Below, piece after piece: positions 47,470 through 60,141 of a stretch of DNA of 64,000 nucleotides (position 1 is the first letter of the stretch; every line of letters begins with the position of its first letter). The notes under the pieces were generated by a model. That model made no database searches. It saw nothing but the letters and a program-made list of their open reading frames with translations, and had not been told where the DNA came from. Location of the stretch: contig NZ_CP071872.1 of assembly GCF_022647665.1 (NCBI RefSeq), positions 1,984,001 to 2,048,000 on the forward strand, given 5' to 3'. The position numbers and the translations under genes are program-made. This stretch comes from Streptomyces formicae (lineage in GTDB: Bacteria > Actinomycetota > Actinomycetes > Streptomycetales > Streptomycetaceae).

Positions 47470-47520
47470 CCAAACCCCAGATCTAGTGGTTGGATTGTCG
47501 AAGCCACCCAGAAGTTGTGG
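47470..47520 (+). promoter_or_regulatory. Two NrdR-box-like palindromes before nrdRJ
   Basis: Box 1 is the interrupted dyad CCAAACCCCAGA/TCTAGTGGTTGG (47470-47493, centre near 47481); box 2 is CCACCCAGAAGTTGTGG (47504-47520, centre 47512). The centres are about 31 bp apart, three helical turns, the spacing usual for paired NrdR boxes. They lie about 115 bases before the nrdR ATG. The rest of the 568-base lexA-nrdR gap (47143-47469) shows no gene. Confidence 0.6.
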
Positions 47521-47632
47521 TCCCGGTCCATCAAGGCCGTGGCCATCGCCTATGCTTGTGGCTGCCGCGAGGGGGGCTGGATCGCCCTTGATCGGGGCTA
47601 TTCAGTCGTGCTGTGAAGGAGGGTTGGGAGCC

Positions 47633-48145
47633 ATGCACTGCCCCTTCTGCAGGCACCCCGACAGCCGTGTCGTCGACAGTCGGACCACCGATGACGGTAC
47701 GTCGATCAGGCGTCGCCGCCAGTGCCCCGACTGCTCCCGTCGTTTCACGACGGTGGAGACCGCCTCGCTGATGGTGATCAAACGCAGCGGGGTGACCGAA
47801 CCCTTCAGCCGTACCAAGGTCATCTCCGGCGTGCGCAAGGCATGCCAGGGGCGGCCGGTCACCGAGGACGCCCTCGCTCAGCTCGGCCAGCGGGTCGAGG
47901 AAGCGGTGCGCGCCACCGGCAGCGCCGAGCTGACCACCCACGACGTGGGGCTGGCCATACTCGGCCCGTTGCAGGAGCTCGACCTCGTCGCGTACCTGCG
48001 CTTCGCGTCCGTGTACCGAGCGTTCGACTCGCTCGAAGACTTCGAGGCCGCCATCGCGGAGCTCCGCGAGCAGCGGCCGACCGCAGAGGAAGACGGGCCC
48101 GGTGTGACCCACGAGGTCCCCGAGCCCGCCAGAGCCGCCGACTGA
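47633..48145 (+). CDS. nrdR: Ribonucleotide reductase repressor NrdR
   Basis: 170-residue nucleotide-sensing repressor of nrd genes. N-terminal zinc ribbon with CPFC and CPDC pairs, and ATP-cone ([39 protein letters not shown]). ATG 47633 follows GAAGGAGGG. Upstream palindromes suggest it represses its own operon with nrdJ, which starts 160 bases downstream. Confidence 0.96.
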   Translation: MHCPFCRHPDSRVVDSRTTDDGTSIRRRRQCPDCSRRFTTVETASLMVIKRSGVTEPFSRTKVISGVRKACQGRPVTEDALAQLGQRVEEAVRATGSAELTTHDVGLAILGPLQELDLVAYLRFASVYRAFDSLEDFEAAIAELREQRPTAEEDGPGVTHEVPEPARAAD

Positions 48146-48305
48146 CCGACCGGCCCGACGAGCGGGCCGGGCGATCGACTGCAGAGCGGCAAGAGACCTG
48201 CCACGGGTACTGCGCGCGGCGCGGTGCCCGAGGCATCAGACAGAGACTGTGCCACGGGAAGAACTGGGCACTTCAGGGCGTTTTTGCCCGTATATGGGAG
48301 GCGGC

Positions 48306-51206
<2,901 letters not shown>

Positions 51207-51272
51207 CACGGAGCGGCACTGCGCCGGATGGAACGTCCGACGTAGTGCCCGCGGGTAACTGACCGGCAGCTC

Positions 51273-51307
51273 ACGAAGGGGACCGACCTTGGGTCGGTCC
51301 CCTTCGT
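51273..51307 (+). terminator. Terminator of nrdJ
   Basis: 16-bp perfect stem (ACGAAGGGGACCGACC with its complement) around a 3-base loop, 66 bases after the nrdJ stop. Confidence 0.9.
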
Positions 51308-51409
51308 CGTGCACGTGGCCGGGCCGGCGAGCCGAAGGGAACTGCCGGCGTCACGGGGAGACTTGAGCCCGTCCCGTCCCGGCCTGGCAGGTGTGGTTGC
51401 GGGCACGGC

Positions 51410-51940
51410 TCAGGAGGGCGCGGAGCCCATCAGCTCGGCGAACTCCGCGGGGTCGGCGGCGAAGCCGCGGATCCCGGTGCGCAGTTGCCATGAGCCGGCG
51501 GTGTCCCGGGTGAACTCCGCGACCGTCGCCGCGGTGGCGTCGGGCACGGCCGAGAGGTCGTCGTTCGCGAGTTCGACGGGGCCTTCGAGTATCCGGACGC
51601 CCGTGTTCTTGATGTCCGAGAACGTCTGCTCGCCGGCGCGCTGCTGGATGACGACGCCGACCACGACGCGGGCATAGCCCTCCGACAGCCGGTCGAGCTC
51701 CAGCGTCATGACCTCGTCCGCGCCGAAACCCTGACCGGTACGGCTGTCGCGGTTGAGGGTGATGGTCCCGTCGGGCGAGCGGCTGCCGAAATGGACCAGA
51801 TAGGCGGGTTTGCCATGCGGAGCGTCGGCGAGGTACGCCGCGGCGACGATGTCGAGATCGGTGGCCGTGGCACCGACGGGGCTGGGGTCCCACCTGAGAG
51901 TGACCTGGACCCTTCGGAGTCCCTTGCTGAGACTGCTCAC
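51410..51940 (-). CDS. TerD-family protein
   Basis: 176-residue calcium-binding stress protein related to tellurium-resistance TerD/TerZ. LRWDPSPVGATATDLDIVAA gives the DLD calcium site; HFGSRSPDGTITLNRDSRTG and GADEVMTLELDRLSEGYARV are typical of the beta-sandwich. GTG 51940. No other ter gene nearby. TerD proteins in Streptomyces influence development; this one is a solitary copy. Confidence 0.88.
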   Translation of the reverse strand: MSSLSKGLRRVQVTLRWDPSPVGATATDLDIVAAAYLADAPHGKPAYLVHFGSRSPDGTITLNRDSRTGQGFGADEVMTLELDRLSEGYARVVVGVVIQQRAGEQTFSDIKNTGVRILEGPVELANDDLSAVPDATAATVAEFTRDTAGSWQLRTGIRGFAADPAEFAELMGSAPS

Positions 51941-52180
51941 CGTGCTTCCCTCGCTTCCCTGCTCGCGGGCGGCCCTTGCGGACGGCCCCTGCGGACCTCA
52001 ACGTCCCTGCGGAAAGCCCATGTTGTCACGCGAGGAAGTCCACGATCCGACGACTTTCGGTCGTATGGCGCCCGGATGGCGCCCCGATCGCGGCGGTCGT
52101 CCCCCGGCGGGGCGTCACGGCGGGTGCCGCCTTCTGCCGGAGAGTGACCATGGCCACGTTCCGGGCCGTACGATGGCGCG

Positions 52181-52786
52181 GTGCTGGTCAAGTGGATTCG
52201 CTGCACCGTCGTGGACCGTCGAGGTTTCGAGCGGGGGCAGCGGAAGTGGGCGGGGCTGCTGGGTGAGCCGGGTTTCCGGGGACAGGGCGGGGGGTGGAGC
52301 CGCGGACGGCATGACGTCGCCCATGTCTTCGCGTTCTGGGAGACCCGGGCGTTCTACGACTCGTTCATGGCGCGCTCGCACGACCGGCTGGCGGCCGCGC
52401 AGTCGGGTACGTACAAGAACCACCAGGTCAAGCTCTTCGACCACCGCTTCGATGTGAAGACGGGCTTCGAGCCGCGCTTCACCGACGCCGATGTCGTGCG
52501 CGTCGCGCACTGCAGGGTGCACGAGCACAGGGTCGAGCACTTCTCCCTGATGCAGGAGAAGGTCTGGAACCCGGCCATGGCGGGGTCGCCGGGGATGGTG
52601 CGGGGGCTCTTCGGTGAGGCGCCCGGCAGCGAGTTCCTGGTCCTTTCCATGTGGAAGTCGGCCGCTGAGCACGGCAAATACCGCGTGGAGCGCGTGGAAC
52701 GGCTGTCGTTGCGCGCACAGACGGAGGCGGACGTCGCCGCGCTCACGGGCGATGTCGTGGAGCTCGAACCCTCCTGGACGGTGTGA
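52181..52786 (+). CDS. DUF4937 protein
   Basis: 201 residues (GTG 52181). WxGF-type fold: LVKWIRCTVVDRRGFERGQR, HVFAFWETRAFYDSFM, ESEFLVLSMWKSAAEHGKYR-like region (GSEFLVLSMWKSAAEHGKYR). It resembles antibiotic-biosynthesis-monooxygenase (ABM)-type alpha+beta barrels, annotated DUF4937 in Streptomyces. No catalytic residues can be assigned. The 240 bases upstream hold no gene. Confidence 0.75.
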   Translation: MLVKWIRCTVVDRRGFERGQRKWAGLLGEPGFRGQGGGWSRGRHDVAHVFAFWETRAFYDSFMARSHDRLAAAQSGTYKNHQVKLFDHRFDVKTGFEPRFTDADVVRVAHCRVHEHRVEHFSLMQEKVWNPAMAGSPGMVRGLFGEAPGSEFLVLSMWKSAAEHGKYRVERVERLSLRAQTEADVAALTGDVVELEPSWTV

Positions 52787-52927
52787 TCCGGCCGCGGTGC
52801 CCGGTGCCGCAGCGGCCGCGCCCCGGCCGGAGCGCCCGCCGCGGGCACCTGGCACGGGGAGGACACGCCGCGTGGGCGAGGGGGCCGTGTTACTCGGCCG
52901 CACGTCACTCGATCTAGTGTTTGTCGT

Positions 52928-53587
52928 ATGGCACGACCGCGGCGCATCGTCCTTGTCCGGCACGGCGAGTCGGTGGGCAACGCCGACGACTCGGTGTACG
53001 AGCGTGAGCCCGACCACGCACTGCGGCTGACCGAGCGCGGATGGCGGCAGGCCGAGGAGACCGGGGAGCGGCTGCGCGGACTGTTCGAGCGGGAGCGGGT
53101 CAGCGTCTACGTCTCGCCGTACCGCCGCACCCACGACACCTACAGGGCGTTCCACCTGGACCCGGCACTCGTACGGGTGAGGGAGGAGCCGAGGCTGCGC
53201 GAGCAGGACTGGGGGAACTGGCAGGACCGCGATGACGTACGGCTGCAGAAGACCTACCGCGACGCCTACGGACACTTCTTCTACCGGCTGCCGCAGGGTG
53301 AGTCGGGCGCCGATGTGTACGACAGGGTCGGGGCGTTCCTGGAGAGCCTCTACCGGAGCTTCGAGGCGCCGGACCATCCGCCGAACGTCCTCATCGTGAC
53401 CCATGGGCTGACGATGCGGCTCTTCTGCATGCGCTGGTTCCACTGGACGGTGGCCGAATTCGAGTCACTGTCGAATCCCGACAACGGTGAGACGAGAACG
53501 CTGCTGCTCGGGGACGATGGCCGGTATCGACTGGACAGGCCGTTCGAGCGCTGGTGTACCCCCGAGTCCTATGGGGTCACCGGATAG
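52928..53587 (+). CDS. Histidine phosphatase family protein
   Basis: 219 residues. Phosphoglycerate-mutase-like fold with catalytic His in LVRHGES and VTHGLTMR near the C-terminus; the second arginine in YRRTHDT. ATG 52928 lies 8 bases after TAGTGT, a possible leaderless start. The ADP-ribosylglycohydrolase gene starts 12 bases downstream, so they share an operon. Substrate unknown. Confidence 0.88.
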   Translation: MARPRRIVLVRHGESVGNADDSVYEREPDHALRLTERGWRQAEETGERLRGLFERERVSVYVSPYRRTHDTYRAFHLDPALVRVREEPRLREQDWGNWQDRDDVRLQKTYRDAYGHFFYRLPQGESGADVYDRVGAFLESLYRSFEAPDHPPNVLIVTHGLTMRLFCMRWFHWTVAEFESLSNPDNGETRTLLLGDDGRYRLDRPFERWCTPESYGVTG

Positions 53588-53599
53588 AGTGGCCATGCG

Positions 53600-54544
53600 A
53601 TGACCGCTGATTCCTCTGCCGGCTCTTCCGGCTCTCCGGATGCGCCCGGCTCTGTCGACCGGCGCCTCGAACGCGCCCTGGCCAGCCTGCGCGGGCTGTC
53701 CGTGGGAGACGCCCTGGGCTCCCAGTTCTTCGTCCCTGTGAACTATCCACTGCTCAAGCGGCGGGACGTACCGTCCGGACCGTGGCAGTGGACCGATGAC
53801 ACCGAAATGGCCTGCTCCGTGCTGGCCGTCCTCGCCGCCCACGGCAGGATCGACCAGGACGCGCTCGCCCGCTCCTTCGCCGACCACCACGACTTCGACC
53901 GCGGCTACGGGCCGGCGGTGAACCGGATGCTCCGGCTCATCCGCGAGGGCGGCGACTGGCGTGAACTCGCCGCGGGACTCTTCAACGGCCAGGGTTCGTG
54001 GGGCAACGGTGCGGCGATGCGGATCGCCCCGCTTGGTGCCTGGTACGCCGACGACCCGGAACAGGCCGTCCACCAGGCCGAGATCTCCTCGTACACGACG
54101 CACCAGCACCGGGAGGCCGTGGTGGGCACCATGGCCGTCGCGGCGGCTGCGGCGCTCGTCGCCTCCCCGGACGGGCCGCCGGCCCCCGGGGCGCTGCTCG
54201 ACGGCGTCGTCGCACTCGTGCCGCGCAGCGCGGTGAGGGCGGGGCTGCGGCGGGCGCGGGACATGCTCGACTACGGCGACGCGGCGACGGTCGCCGCGGT
54301 GCTCGGCAGCGGGCGGCGGACCAGCGCGCACGACACCGTGCCTTTCGCCCTGTGGTCGGCGGCCAGGGCGCTCGACGACTTCGAGCGGGTCTTCTGGACG
54401 ACCGCCCAGGTGGGCGGGGACGTGGACACCACCTGCGCGATCGCCGGGGGAGTCGTCGCGGCGGCGGAGGGCGGGGCTCCGCCCGCGGCATGGCTCGAAC
54501 GGACCGAGGACCTGCCGGACTGGGTGCCCACGAGGGCCCTCTGA
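53600..54544 (+). CDS. ADP-ribosylglycohydrolase family protein
   Basis: 314 residues (MTADSSAGSSG start). DraG-type motifs for binuclear Mg: WTDDTEM near residue 63 and the C-terminal GGDVDTTCAIAGGVV; also GNGAAMRIAPLG. Such enzymes remove ADP-ribose from proteins or nucleic acids. Paired with a histidine phosphatase gene 12 bases upstream. No ADP-ribosyltransferase partner is in the window. Confidence 0.9.
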   Translation: MTADSSAGSSGSPDAPGSVDRRLERALASLRGLSVGDALGSQFFVPVNYPLLKRRDVPSGPWQWTDDTEMACSVLAVLAAHGRIDQDALARSFADHHDFDRGYGPAVNRMLRLIREGGDWRELAAGLFNGQGSWGNGAAMRIAPLGAWYADDPEQAVHQAEISSYTTHQHREAVVGTMAVAAAAALVASPDGPPAPGALLDGVVALVPRSAVRAGLRRARDMLDYGDAATVAAVLGSGRRTSAHDTVPFALWSAARALDDFERVFWTTAQVGGDVDTTCAIAGGVVAAAEGGAPPAAWLERTEDLPDWVPTRAL

Positions 54545-54749
54545 CGGACGACGGCCGGGATCCGGGGCGCCCTTGGTTACTGTCACGGTCCTGCCACAGC
54601 GTGGCGACGTCCGACCGCGCCGTATCGCGGAGGGCTACCCTTTCGGCCACACCGCCGCCCTTGATCATGAGGGTGGGGTGCCGACGAGACGCCGGGACCG
54701 ACGCGCCGGCCGCATGGCCGGCCCGGGGACCCGGCCGGGAGGGGGTCCC

Positions 54750-56717
54750 GTGTCCGACACACCAACCGCAGCGCCGGGCCGCGAGCCGGAGCCGGCGGAC
54801 CAGCCGCAGAGCGAGCCGAAGGGCTCGCCCGGGGGCGGACCGGAGCGTTCGGCCGAGCCCGAGCGTGCCAGGGCCGAGCCGGAGCCCGAGGACCGGGCTG
54901 ATGCCCCGGAGCCGGACGGGCAGTCGCGCGATCCGGAGCCCGAGGCGCTGCGCCGCGAGTCCGTGCAGGTGGACTCGGCCGGATCGCCCCACCAGGCGGA
55001 GCCGCCCCGTCAGGGGCAGGCGACGGGACCCGGGCACGCACCGTCGTCACCTTGGCCGCATCACGCGCCGCACCAGGCGCCGCGGCACGGGCCTCAGTAT
55101 GGGCCTCAGTACGCGCCGCCGCCCTGGCGAGGGCCCGCCCCGCCGTCCGATTCCTGGCTCGACGGCATACGTCCGGAGCCACCCGCCCCCGTGCGTATGG
55201 CCACGCTCTGGTCTGCCCTCGCCACCGCACTGCTCAGCGCCCTGCTGCTCGGCGACGGGCTCGGCGTGAACCTGCTGATCGTGGCCGTACCGGCCGCCCT
55301 CGCCGCGTTCTTCGCCGCTCAGGCGGCGGGCCGCCGGTTCAGGCCCTGGACCGCGGCATGGGCGATCGGTGCCCTGGCCCTGCTTCTCGTGCCCGCGCTC
55401 TCCGACGCGAGCTGGCCGACCTTCCTCGCCGTCGTGGCGGCGCTCGCGGCCGGTTCGCTCGCCCTGCACGGTGGCCGCACCTGGCCCGGCGTGGTCTTCG
55501 GATCGGTCGGCATGTTCGACTCGATCGTCACCGGACCGGTCTGGGGCTGGCGGGGGCTGCGTGAGCGCGCGGGCGGTTCGCGCGGCCGCTGGGGACCGGT
55601 GGTCCGGACGGCCGCTGTGGCGGCGGGCCTGCTCGTCGTGTTCGGCGCGCTGTTCGCCGGCGCCGACGCCGCCTTCGCCGACCTGCTCGGCGAGCTGATC
55701 CCCGATGTCTCGCTCATCGACGGACCCTGGCGGTTCTTCCTCTTCCTCCTCGGACTCGCCGGCACGCTCGCCGCGGCGCGCACCGCCGCCGCCCCGCTGC
55801 GCTGGGACCGCCTCGCCCGGAGCAGCGGCAAGGCCAGAGGCCGCCTCGAATGGGCGCTTCCGCTGGTCGTTCTCAACCTGCTCTTCGCCGCCTTCATCGC
55901 GGTGCAGCTCGCCGTCCTCTTCGGCGGATACGACAAGGTCCTCAGCGAGACCGGTCTGACCTACGCCGCGTACGCCCGGCAGGGTTTCTGGCAGCTCCTG
56001 TGGGCGACGCTGCTCACCCTGATCGTCATCGGGCTCGCGCTGCGCTGGGCCCCGCGTGAAGGCGCCCGCGACCGCACGCTCGTACGCGCGGTGCTCGGCA
56101 CGCTGTGCGTGCTCACCCTGGTCGTCGTGGCCTCCGCGCTGCGCAGGATGGACCTCTACGTCGACGCGTACGGGCTGACCCGGCTGCGTATCTCCGTGGC
56201 CGCGATGGAGCTGTGGCTCGGCCTGGTGATCGTGCTGATCATCGCCGCGGGACTGCTCGGGAGCCGCTGGCTGCCGCGGGCCGTCGCGGGCAGCGCAGCG
56301 GCCGCCGTACTGGTCTTCGGCCTGGCGTCGCCGGACACGCTGATAGCGGAGCGGAACGTACAGCGCTACGAGAGCACCGGCAAGATCGACGTCGACTACC
56401 TGCGTGATCTCTCGGCGGACGCCGTACCGGCTCTCGACCGGCTGCGCGAGCCGCTGCGTTCGTGCGCGCTGAGGACGTTCCAGTCCGATCTCGCGACGAC
56501 CGACGGCCCTTGGTACGCCACCAGTTGGGCCGAGGTGCGTGCCCGGTCGATTCTGGAGGAGCGGCCCGCGGACACCGACCGGGCCCGCTGCCCGCAGGAC
56601 GAGCTGTACGGCGGCGAGCGCGACGAGTACGACGGGGACGCCGAATTCGACGCCCCCGCCGGCCCCGACGACTACGACGGCCCCGACGACTACGACCCGG
56701 GGACGGGCATGGACTGA
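54750..56717 (+). CDS. DUF4153/DUF4173 polytopic membrane protein
   Basis: 655 residues. The first 155 are Pro/Glu/Gln-rich and disordered (EPEPADQPQSEPKGSP, HAPHQAPRHGPQYGPQYAPP). At least 10 membrane helices follow, with FGALFAGADAAFADLL and YVDAYGLTRLRI, both DUF4173 signatures. The C-terminal tail is acidic with GPDDYDGPDDYDPG. GTG 54750 is preceded by GGGAGGGGG; the 205-base gap upstream has no gene. Function unknown; sometimes near two-component genes. Confidence 0.85.
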   Translation: MSDTPTAAPGREPEPADQPQSEPKGSPGGGPERSAEPERARAEPEPEDRADAPEPDGQSRDPEPEALRRESVQVDSAGSPHQAEPPRQGQATGPGHAPSSPWPHHAPHQAPRHGPQYGPQYAPPPWRGPAPPSDSWLDGIRPEPPAPVRMATLWSALATALLSALLLGDGLGVNLLIVAVPAALAAFFAAQAAGRRFRPWTAAWAIGALALLLVPALSDASWPTFLAVVAALAAGSLALHGGRTWPGVVFGSVGMFDSIVTGPVWGWRGLRERAGGSRGRWGPVVRTAAVAAGLLVVFGALFAGADAAFADLLGELIPDVSLIDGPWRFFLFLLGLAGTLAAARTAAAPLRWDRLARSSGKARGRLEWALPLVVLNLLFAAFIAVQLAVLFGGYDKVLSETGLTYAAYARQGFWQLLWATLLTLIVIGLALRWAPREGARDRTLVRAVLGTLCVLTLVVVASALRRMDLYVDAYGLTRLRISVAAMELWLGLVIVLIIAAGLLGSRWLPRAVAGSAAAAVLVFGLASPDTLIAERNVQRYESTGKIDVDYLRDLSADAVPALDRLREPLRSCALRTFQSDLATTDGPWYATSWAEVRARSILEERPADTDRARCPQDELYGGERDEYDGDAEFDAPAGPDDYDGPDDYDPGTGMD

Positions 56718-56747
56718 GCGCCCACGCCGAGCGAGCCGGACCCGCCG

Positions 56748-58301
56748 CTAGGCCACGGGTCCGGCCGCCCCCGCCGCGCCGCTCAGCGACTCCAGGTCGC
56801 TCTTGCGGACCCGTACCACCACCACGGCCGTGACGAGTGCCAGCAGCACCATCCCCACGGCCGCCAGGAACGAGGTCGCGATCCCTTCGGTCAGCACCTC
56901 GTGTCCCCAGGGGGCGGGGAGTTCCCGCGTCGCGGCGAACTCCGCCTGCTGCTCGGGTGTCGACTGCGCCAGGAACGCCGGAACTTGCTTCTCCGCTTCG
57001 TTCCGGCTGGCCGTTCCGAAGACCGTGACCAGGATCGACAGCCCCAGCGAGCCGCCCACCTGCTGCGTCGCGTTGAGCAGTCCCGAGGCCGCGCCCGCCT
57101 CGTGCGGCGCGACCCCCGAGACGGCGGTCAGCGTCAGCGTCACGAAGTTGAGGCCCATGCCGAAGCCGAAGAGGACCATCGGACCGAGGACCCCGCTCAC
57201 GTACGAGCTCTCCGGGGTGATGAAGGTCTGCCAGAAAAGGCCGATGCCCGTCAGTGCGGAACCCGTGACCATGAACGGCTTGGGGCCGAGCACCGGGAGC
57301 AGCCGCTGGGAGATGCCCGCGGCGGTGATGATCGCGACCGTGACCGGCAGGAAGGCCAGACCGGCCTCGATCGGGCTGTACGCGAGCACGTTCTGCACGA
57401 ACAGCACGATGAAGAAGAACATGCCGAACATCGCCGCGGCCAGGCTCAGCATGATGACGTACGAACCGGAGCGGTTGCGGTCGGCGAACATCCTGAGCGG
57501 AGTGATCGGCTCCGGGGCGCGCGACTCCACGACCGCGAAGGCGGCGAGCAGCACCACCGCGGCGCCGAAGGAGCCGAGCGTGAGCACATCGCTCCAGCCC
57601 TCCTCCGACGCGCGGATGAACCCGTAGACCAGCGAGGCCATACCGGCGGTCGAGGTCAGTGCACCCGCGATGTCGAAGCGGCCGGGGTGGCGCTCCGACT
57701 CGCTGATGTAGAGCGGGGTGAGGAACGCGATCAGGATGCCGATCGGGACATTGACGAAGAACACCCAGCGCCAGTCGAGCCACTCGGTGAGCATGCCGCC
57801 GGCCAGCAGGCCTATCGCTCCGCCGCCCGCGGAGACGGCGGCGAAGACCCCGAACGCCCGGTTCCGTTCGGGCCCTTCGGGGAAGGTCGTGGTGATCAGG
57901 GCGAGCGAGGTGGGTGACGCGATCGCGCCGCCGACGCCCTGGAGCGCCCGTGCGGCGAGCAGTTGCCACGGCTCCTGGGCGAATCCGCCGAGCAGCGAGG
58001 CGAAGGTGAAGATCAGGATGCCTATCAGGAACACACGGCGGCGGCCCAGGATGTCGCCCGCCCGGCCGCCGAGCAGCAGCAGCCCGCCGAAGGTGAGTGT
58101 GTAGGCGCTGAGCACCCACGAGAGATCGGTGGTGGAGAAGCTGAGCGCGTCCTGGATGTGCGGAAGCGCGATGTTCACAATCGTCGCGTCGAGTACGACC
58201 ATGAGTTGGCAGGCGGCGATGACGGCGAGGGCGATTCCGGGACGCCCCTCCCGGCGGGCCGCGCCCGGCTTCGGCTGTGCTTCGAGCTGAGAGGTTGTCA
58301 C
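56748..58301 (-). CDS. EmrB/QacA-type MFS drug transporter
   Basis: 517-residue 14-helix drug:proton antiporter. Motif D1 LDATIVNIALPHIQDAL, motif A GGRAGDILGRRRVF, motif C GAIGLLAGGMLTEWLDWRWV. GTG 58301 follows GGGGGATCC; ATG 58319 is an alternative. Divergent from tetR with two operators between them, so efflux is likely induced by the TetR ligand. Convergent with the DUF4153 gene with only 30 bases between. Confidence 0.92.
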   Translation of the reverse strand: MTTSQLEAQPKPGAARREGRPGIALAVIAACQLMVVLDATIVNIALPHIQDALSFSTTDLSWVLSAYTLTFGGLLLLGGRAGDILGRRRVFLIGILIFTFASLLGGFAQEPWQLLAARALQGVGGAIASPTSLALITTTFPEGPERNRAFGVFAAVSAGGGAIGLLAGGMLTEWLDWRWVFFVNVPIGILIAFLTPLYISESERHPGRFDIAGALTSTAGMASLVYGFIRASEEGWSDVLTLGSFGAAVVLLAAFAVVESRAPEPITPLRMFADRNRSGSYVIMLSLAAAMFGMFFFIVLFVQNVLAYSPIEAGLAFLPVTVAIITAAGISQRLLPVLGPKPFMVTGSALTGIGLFWQTFITPESSYVSGVLGPMVLFGFGMGLNFVTLTLTAVSGVAPHEAGAASGLLNATQQVGGSLGLSILVTVFGTASRNEAEKQVPAFLAQSTPEQQAEFAATRELPAPWGHEVLTEGIATSFLAAVGMVLLALVTAVVVVRVRKSDLESLSGAAGAAGPVA

Positions 58302-58324
58302 TATGGATCCCCCACGCATGAGTT

Positions 58325-58344
58325 AGTGAACGAGTGCGTTCACT
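58325..58344. promoter_or_regulatory. TetR operator O1
   Basis: AGTGAACG-AGTG-CGTTCACT, an 8-bp dyad with a 4-base spacer, in the MFS/tetR divergent region. Same arms and spacing as O2. Confidence 0.85.
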
Positions 58345-58373
58345 GCGTTCGTCAACGGTAGTGAGTCCCCGAC

Positions 58374-58393
58374 AGTGAACGCAAGCGTTCACT
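58374..58393. promoter_or_regulatory. TetR operator O2
   Basis: AGTGAACGCAAGCGTTCACT, a perfect dyad extended by C/G at each end, 49 bp from O1 and 35 bases before the tetR start. Occupancy would block both promoters. Confidence 0.88.
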
Positions 58394-58427
58394 GGAGCTA
58401 CCGCACTGCTGCAACGGAGAGTTGTTG

Positions 58428-59069
58428 ATGGTTACTTCGCGATCTGTGGCCACCGCTCGGCCGCAGACGACTCGGTCGCAGGCGACGTCGTCGCGCCGCC
58501 GCGGATCCGTGCTGGAACAGGCGATTCTCGATGCCGCGCTCGACCAGCTGAGCACCGTCGGCTGGAGCGGGCTGACCATGGAGGGGGTGGCCGCCTGCGC
58601 CCAGACCGGCAAGGCGGCGGTGTACCGCAGGTGGCCGTCCAAGGAGGATCTGGTCGCGCACGCCCTGCGGGCCGCACTGCCCGGGCTCGGTGATGCGACC
58701 GACCACGGGAGTGTCCGCGAGGACCTCTATGAGCTGTGCCGTCGTTTGCGCGCTGCCATGTACTCGAAACCGGGGTGTGCACTTCGCTCGGTACTTCACG
58801 AATGCGATGCGCTCACGGCCGACCGCTTCCATGCCCTGATCGTCAGCGGAGTCATCGAACCCTCGATCCGGGTCTTCCGGGAGGTGCTGGACCGGGGGAT
58901 CGAGCGGGGTGACGTCCGGCCGGACGCCGTCGACGACCTCGTCCTCGATGTGATCCCGGCCATGATGATGTACCGCTCCAAGGTGTGCGGAAGCGAATGG
59001 GGAGATGGGGATATCGCGGCGATGATCGATCGGGTCATGGTGCCGCTGCTGCGCCCGCGCTCCGGCTGA
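58428..59069 (+). CDS. TetR-family repressor of the MFS transporter
   Basis: 213 residues. HTH near residues 28-75: [53 protein letters not shown]-terminal ligand domain with [23 protein letters not shown] 58428 follows ACGGAGAG. Twin palindromes immediately upstream predict autorepression and control of the divergent transporter. Confidence 0.92.
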   Translation: MVTSRSVATARPQTTRSQATSSRRRGSVLEQAILDAALDQLSTVGWSGLTMEGVAACAQTGKAAVYRRWPSKEDLVAHALRAALPGLGDATDHGSVREDLYELCRRLRAAMYSKPGCALRSVLHECDALTADRFHALIVSGVIEPSIRVFREVLDRGIERGDVRPDAVDDLVLDVIPAMMMYRSKVCGSEWGDGDIAAMIDRVMVPLLRPRSG

Positions 59070-59272
59070 ACGCGAGATTCCGGGCGCATGCGGGGGGTGG
59101 TCCCCAGGATCGGCTGGGAGCCCGGTCCTCAAGATCGGCTGGAGCCCGGCCGGAGCCGGGCTCGTGGACCCGCTCACGCCGGGCCTCCCGGGCCGACTGC
59201 CCCCGGGGCCGGAGCCGGTGCTGGGATCCGGGGTGTTGCGGCCCGCCGGAGCGGCGTAATCTGTCTGGCGCC

Positions 59273-59980
59273 ATGGCCTACGAACCACCCACCCACACCG
59301 TCGAGCGCTCCCTTCGGGCGACCACCGGTGCCAAGATCATTGCCGGAGTCGACGAGGTCGGGCGAGGGGCGTGGGCCGGTCCCGTCACGGTGTGCGCCGC
59401 CGTCACAGGGCTGCGCAGACCTCCCGCCGGGCTCACCGACTCCAAGCTGATCCCTCCCCAGCGCCGTACGGAGCTGGCGGGAGCGCTGGAGAACTGGGTC
59501 ACGTCGCACGCCATCGGGCACGCCTCTCCGGAGGAGATCGACGAGCTCGGAATGACTGCGGCGCTGCGGCTGGCGGCCGTACGTGCCCTGGGCGGACTGC
59601 CGGTCCAGCCGGACGCGGTCATCCTCGACGGCAAGCACGACTACCTCGGCGGGCCCTGGCGCGTTCGTACGGTCATCAAGGGCGACCAGTCCTGTGTCGC
59701 GGTCGCCGCCGCCTCGGTGATCGCCAAGGTGCACAGGGACGCGCTCATGGCCGAGCTGGGGCTGGAGCCGGTGTGCGAGCCCTTCGGGTTCGGCGACAAC
59801 GCCGGCTACCCCTCGCCCGTGCACAAGACGGCGCTGCGGGAGCTGGGGCCCACGCCGTACCACCGGCTCTCCTGGGCCTTCCTGGACGCGCTGCCGCAAT
59901 GGCGGCATCTGAAGAAGGTCCGGATCCCGGCGGAGGCGGCCGAACTCGAAAGCGGGGGCCAACTCGGCTTCGACTTCTGA
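59273..59980 (+). CDS. rnhB: Ribonuclease HII
   Basis: 235 residues. Cuts RNA in RNA-DNA hybrids, including single ribonucleotides. Catalytic carboxylates: [16 protein letters not shown] (Asp-Glu), [12 protein letters not shown] (Asp), [12 protein letters not shown] (Asp). ATG 59273; the 200 bases upstream hold direct repeats of AGATCGGCTGGAGCCCGG type at 59106-59165 and no gene. Confidence 0.96.
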   Translation: MAYEPPTHTVERSLRATTGAKIIAGVDEVGRGAWAGPVTVCAAVTGLRRPPAGLTDSKLIPPQRRTELAGALENWVTSHAIGHASPEEIDELGMTAALRLAAVRALGGLPVQPDAVILDGKHDYLGGPWRVRTVIKGDQSCVAVAAASVIAKVHRDALMAELGLEPVCEPFGFGDNAGYPSPVHKTALRELGPTPYHRLSWAFLDALPQWRHLKKVRIPAEAAELESGGQLGFDF

Positions 59981-60141
59981 TCCGGTCCGCCGACCGGTCC
60001 GCCGGACGCCGGTCCGCCGGTCTGCTGGTCCTCAGGCCGTCCGGTCGCCTGACCGCGGAGCGCACGGGCCGAGCAGCCCCGTCGCACCTATGTGCCCACC
60101 CGCCGATGCTGGACGCACCGGCGTTTGATAAATATCCACCC

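Noticed and set aside
47143..47632. Possible cobalamin riboswitch before nrdRJ
   Set aside because: No B12-box-like sequence is visible; in Streptomyces the B12 riboswitch controls nrdABS rather than nrdRJ.
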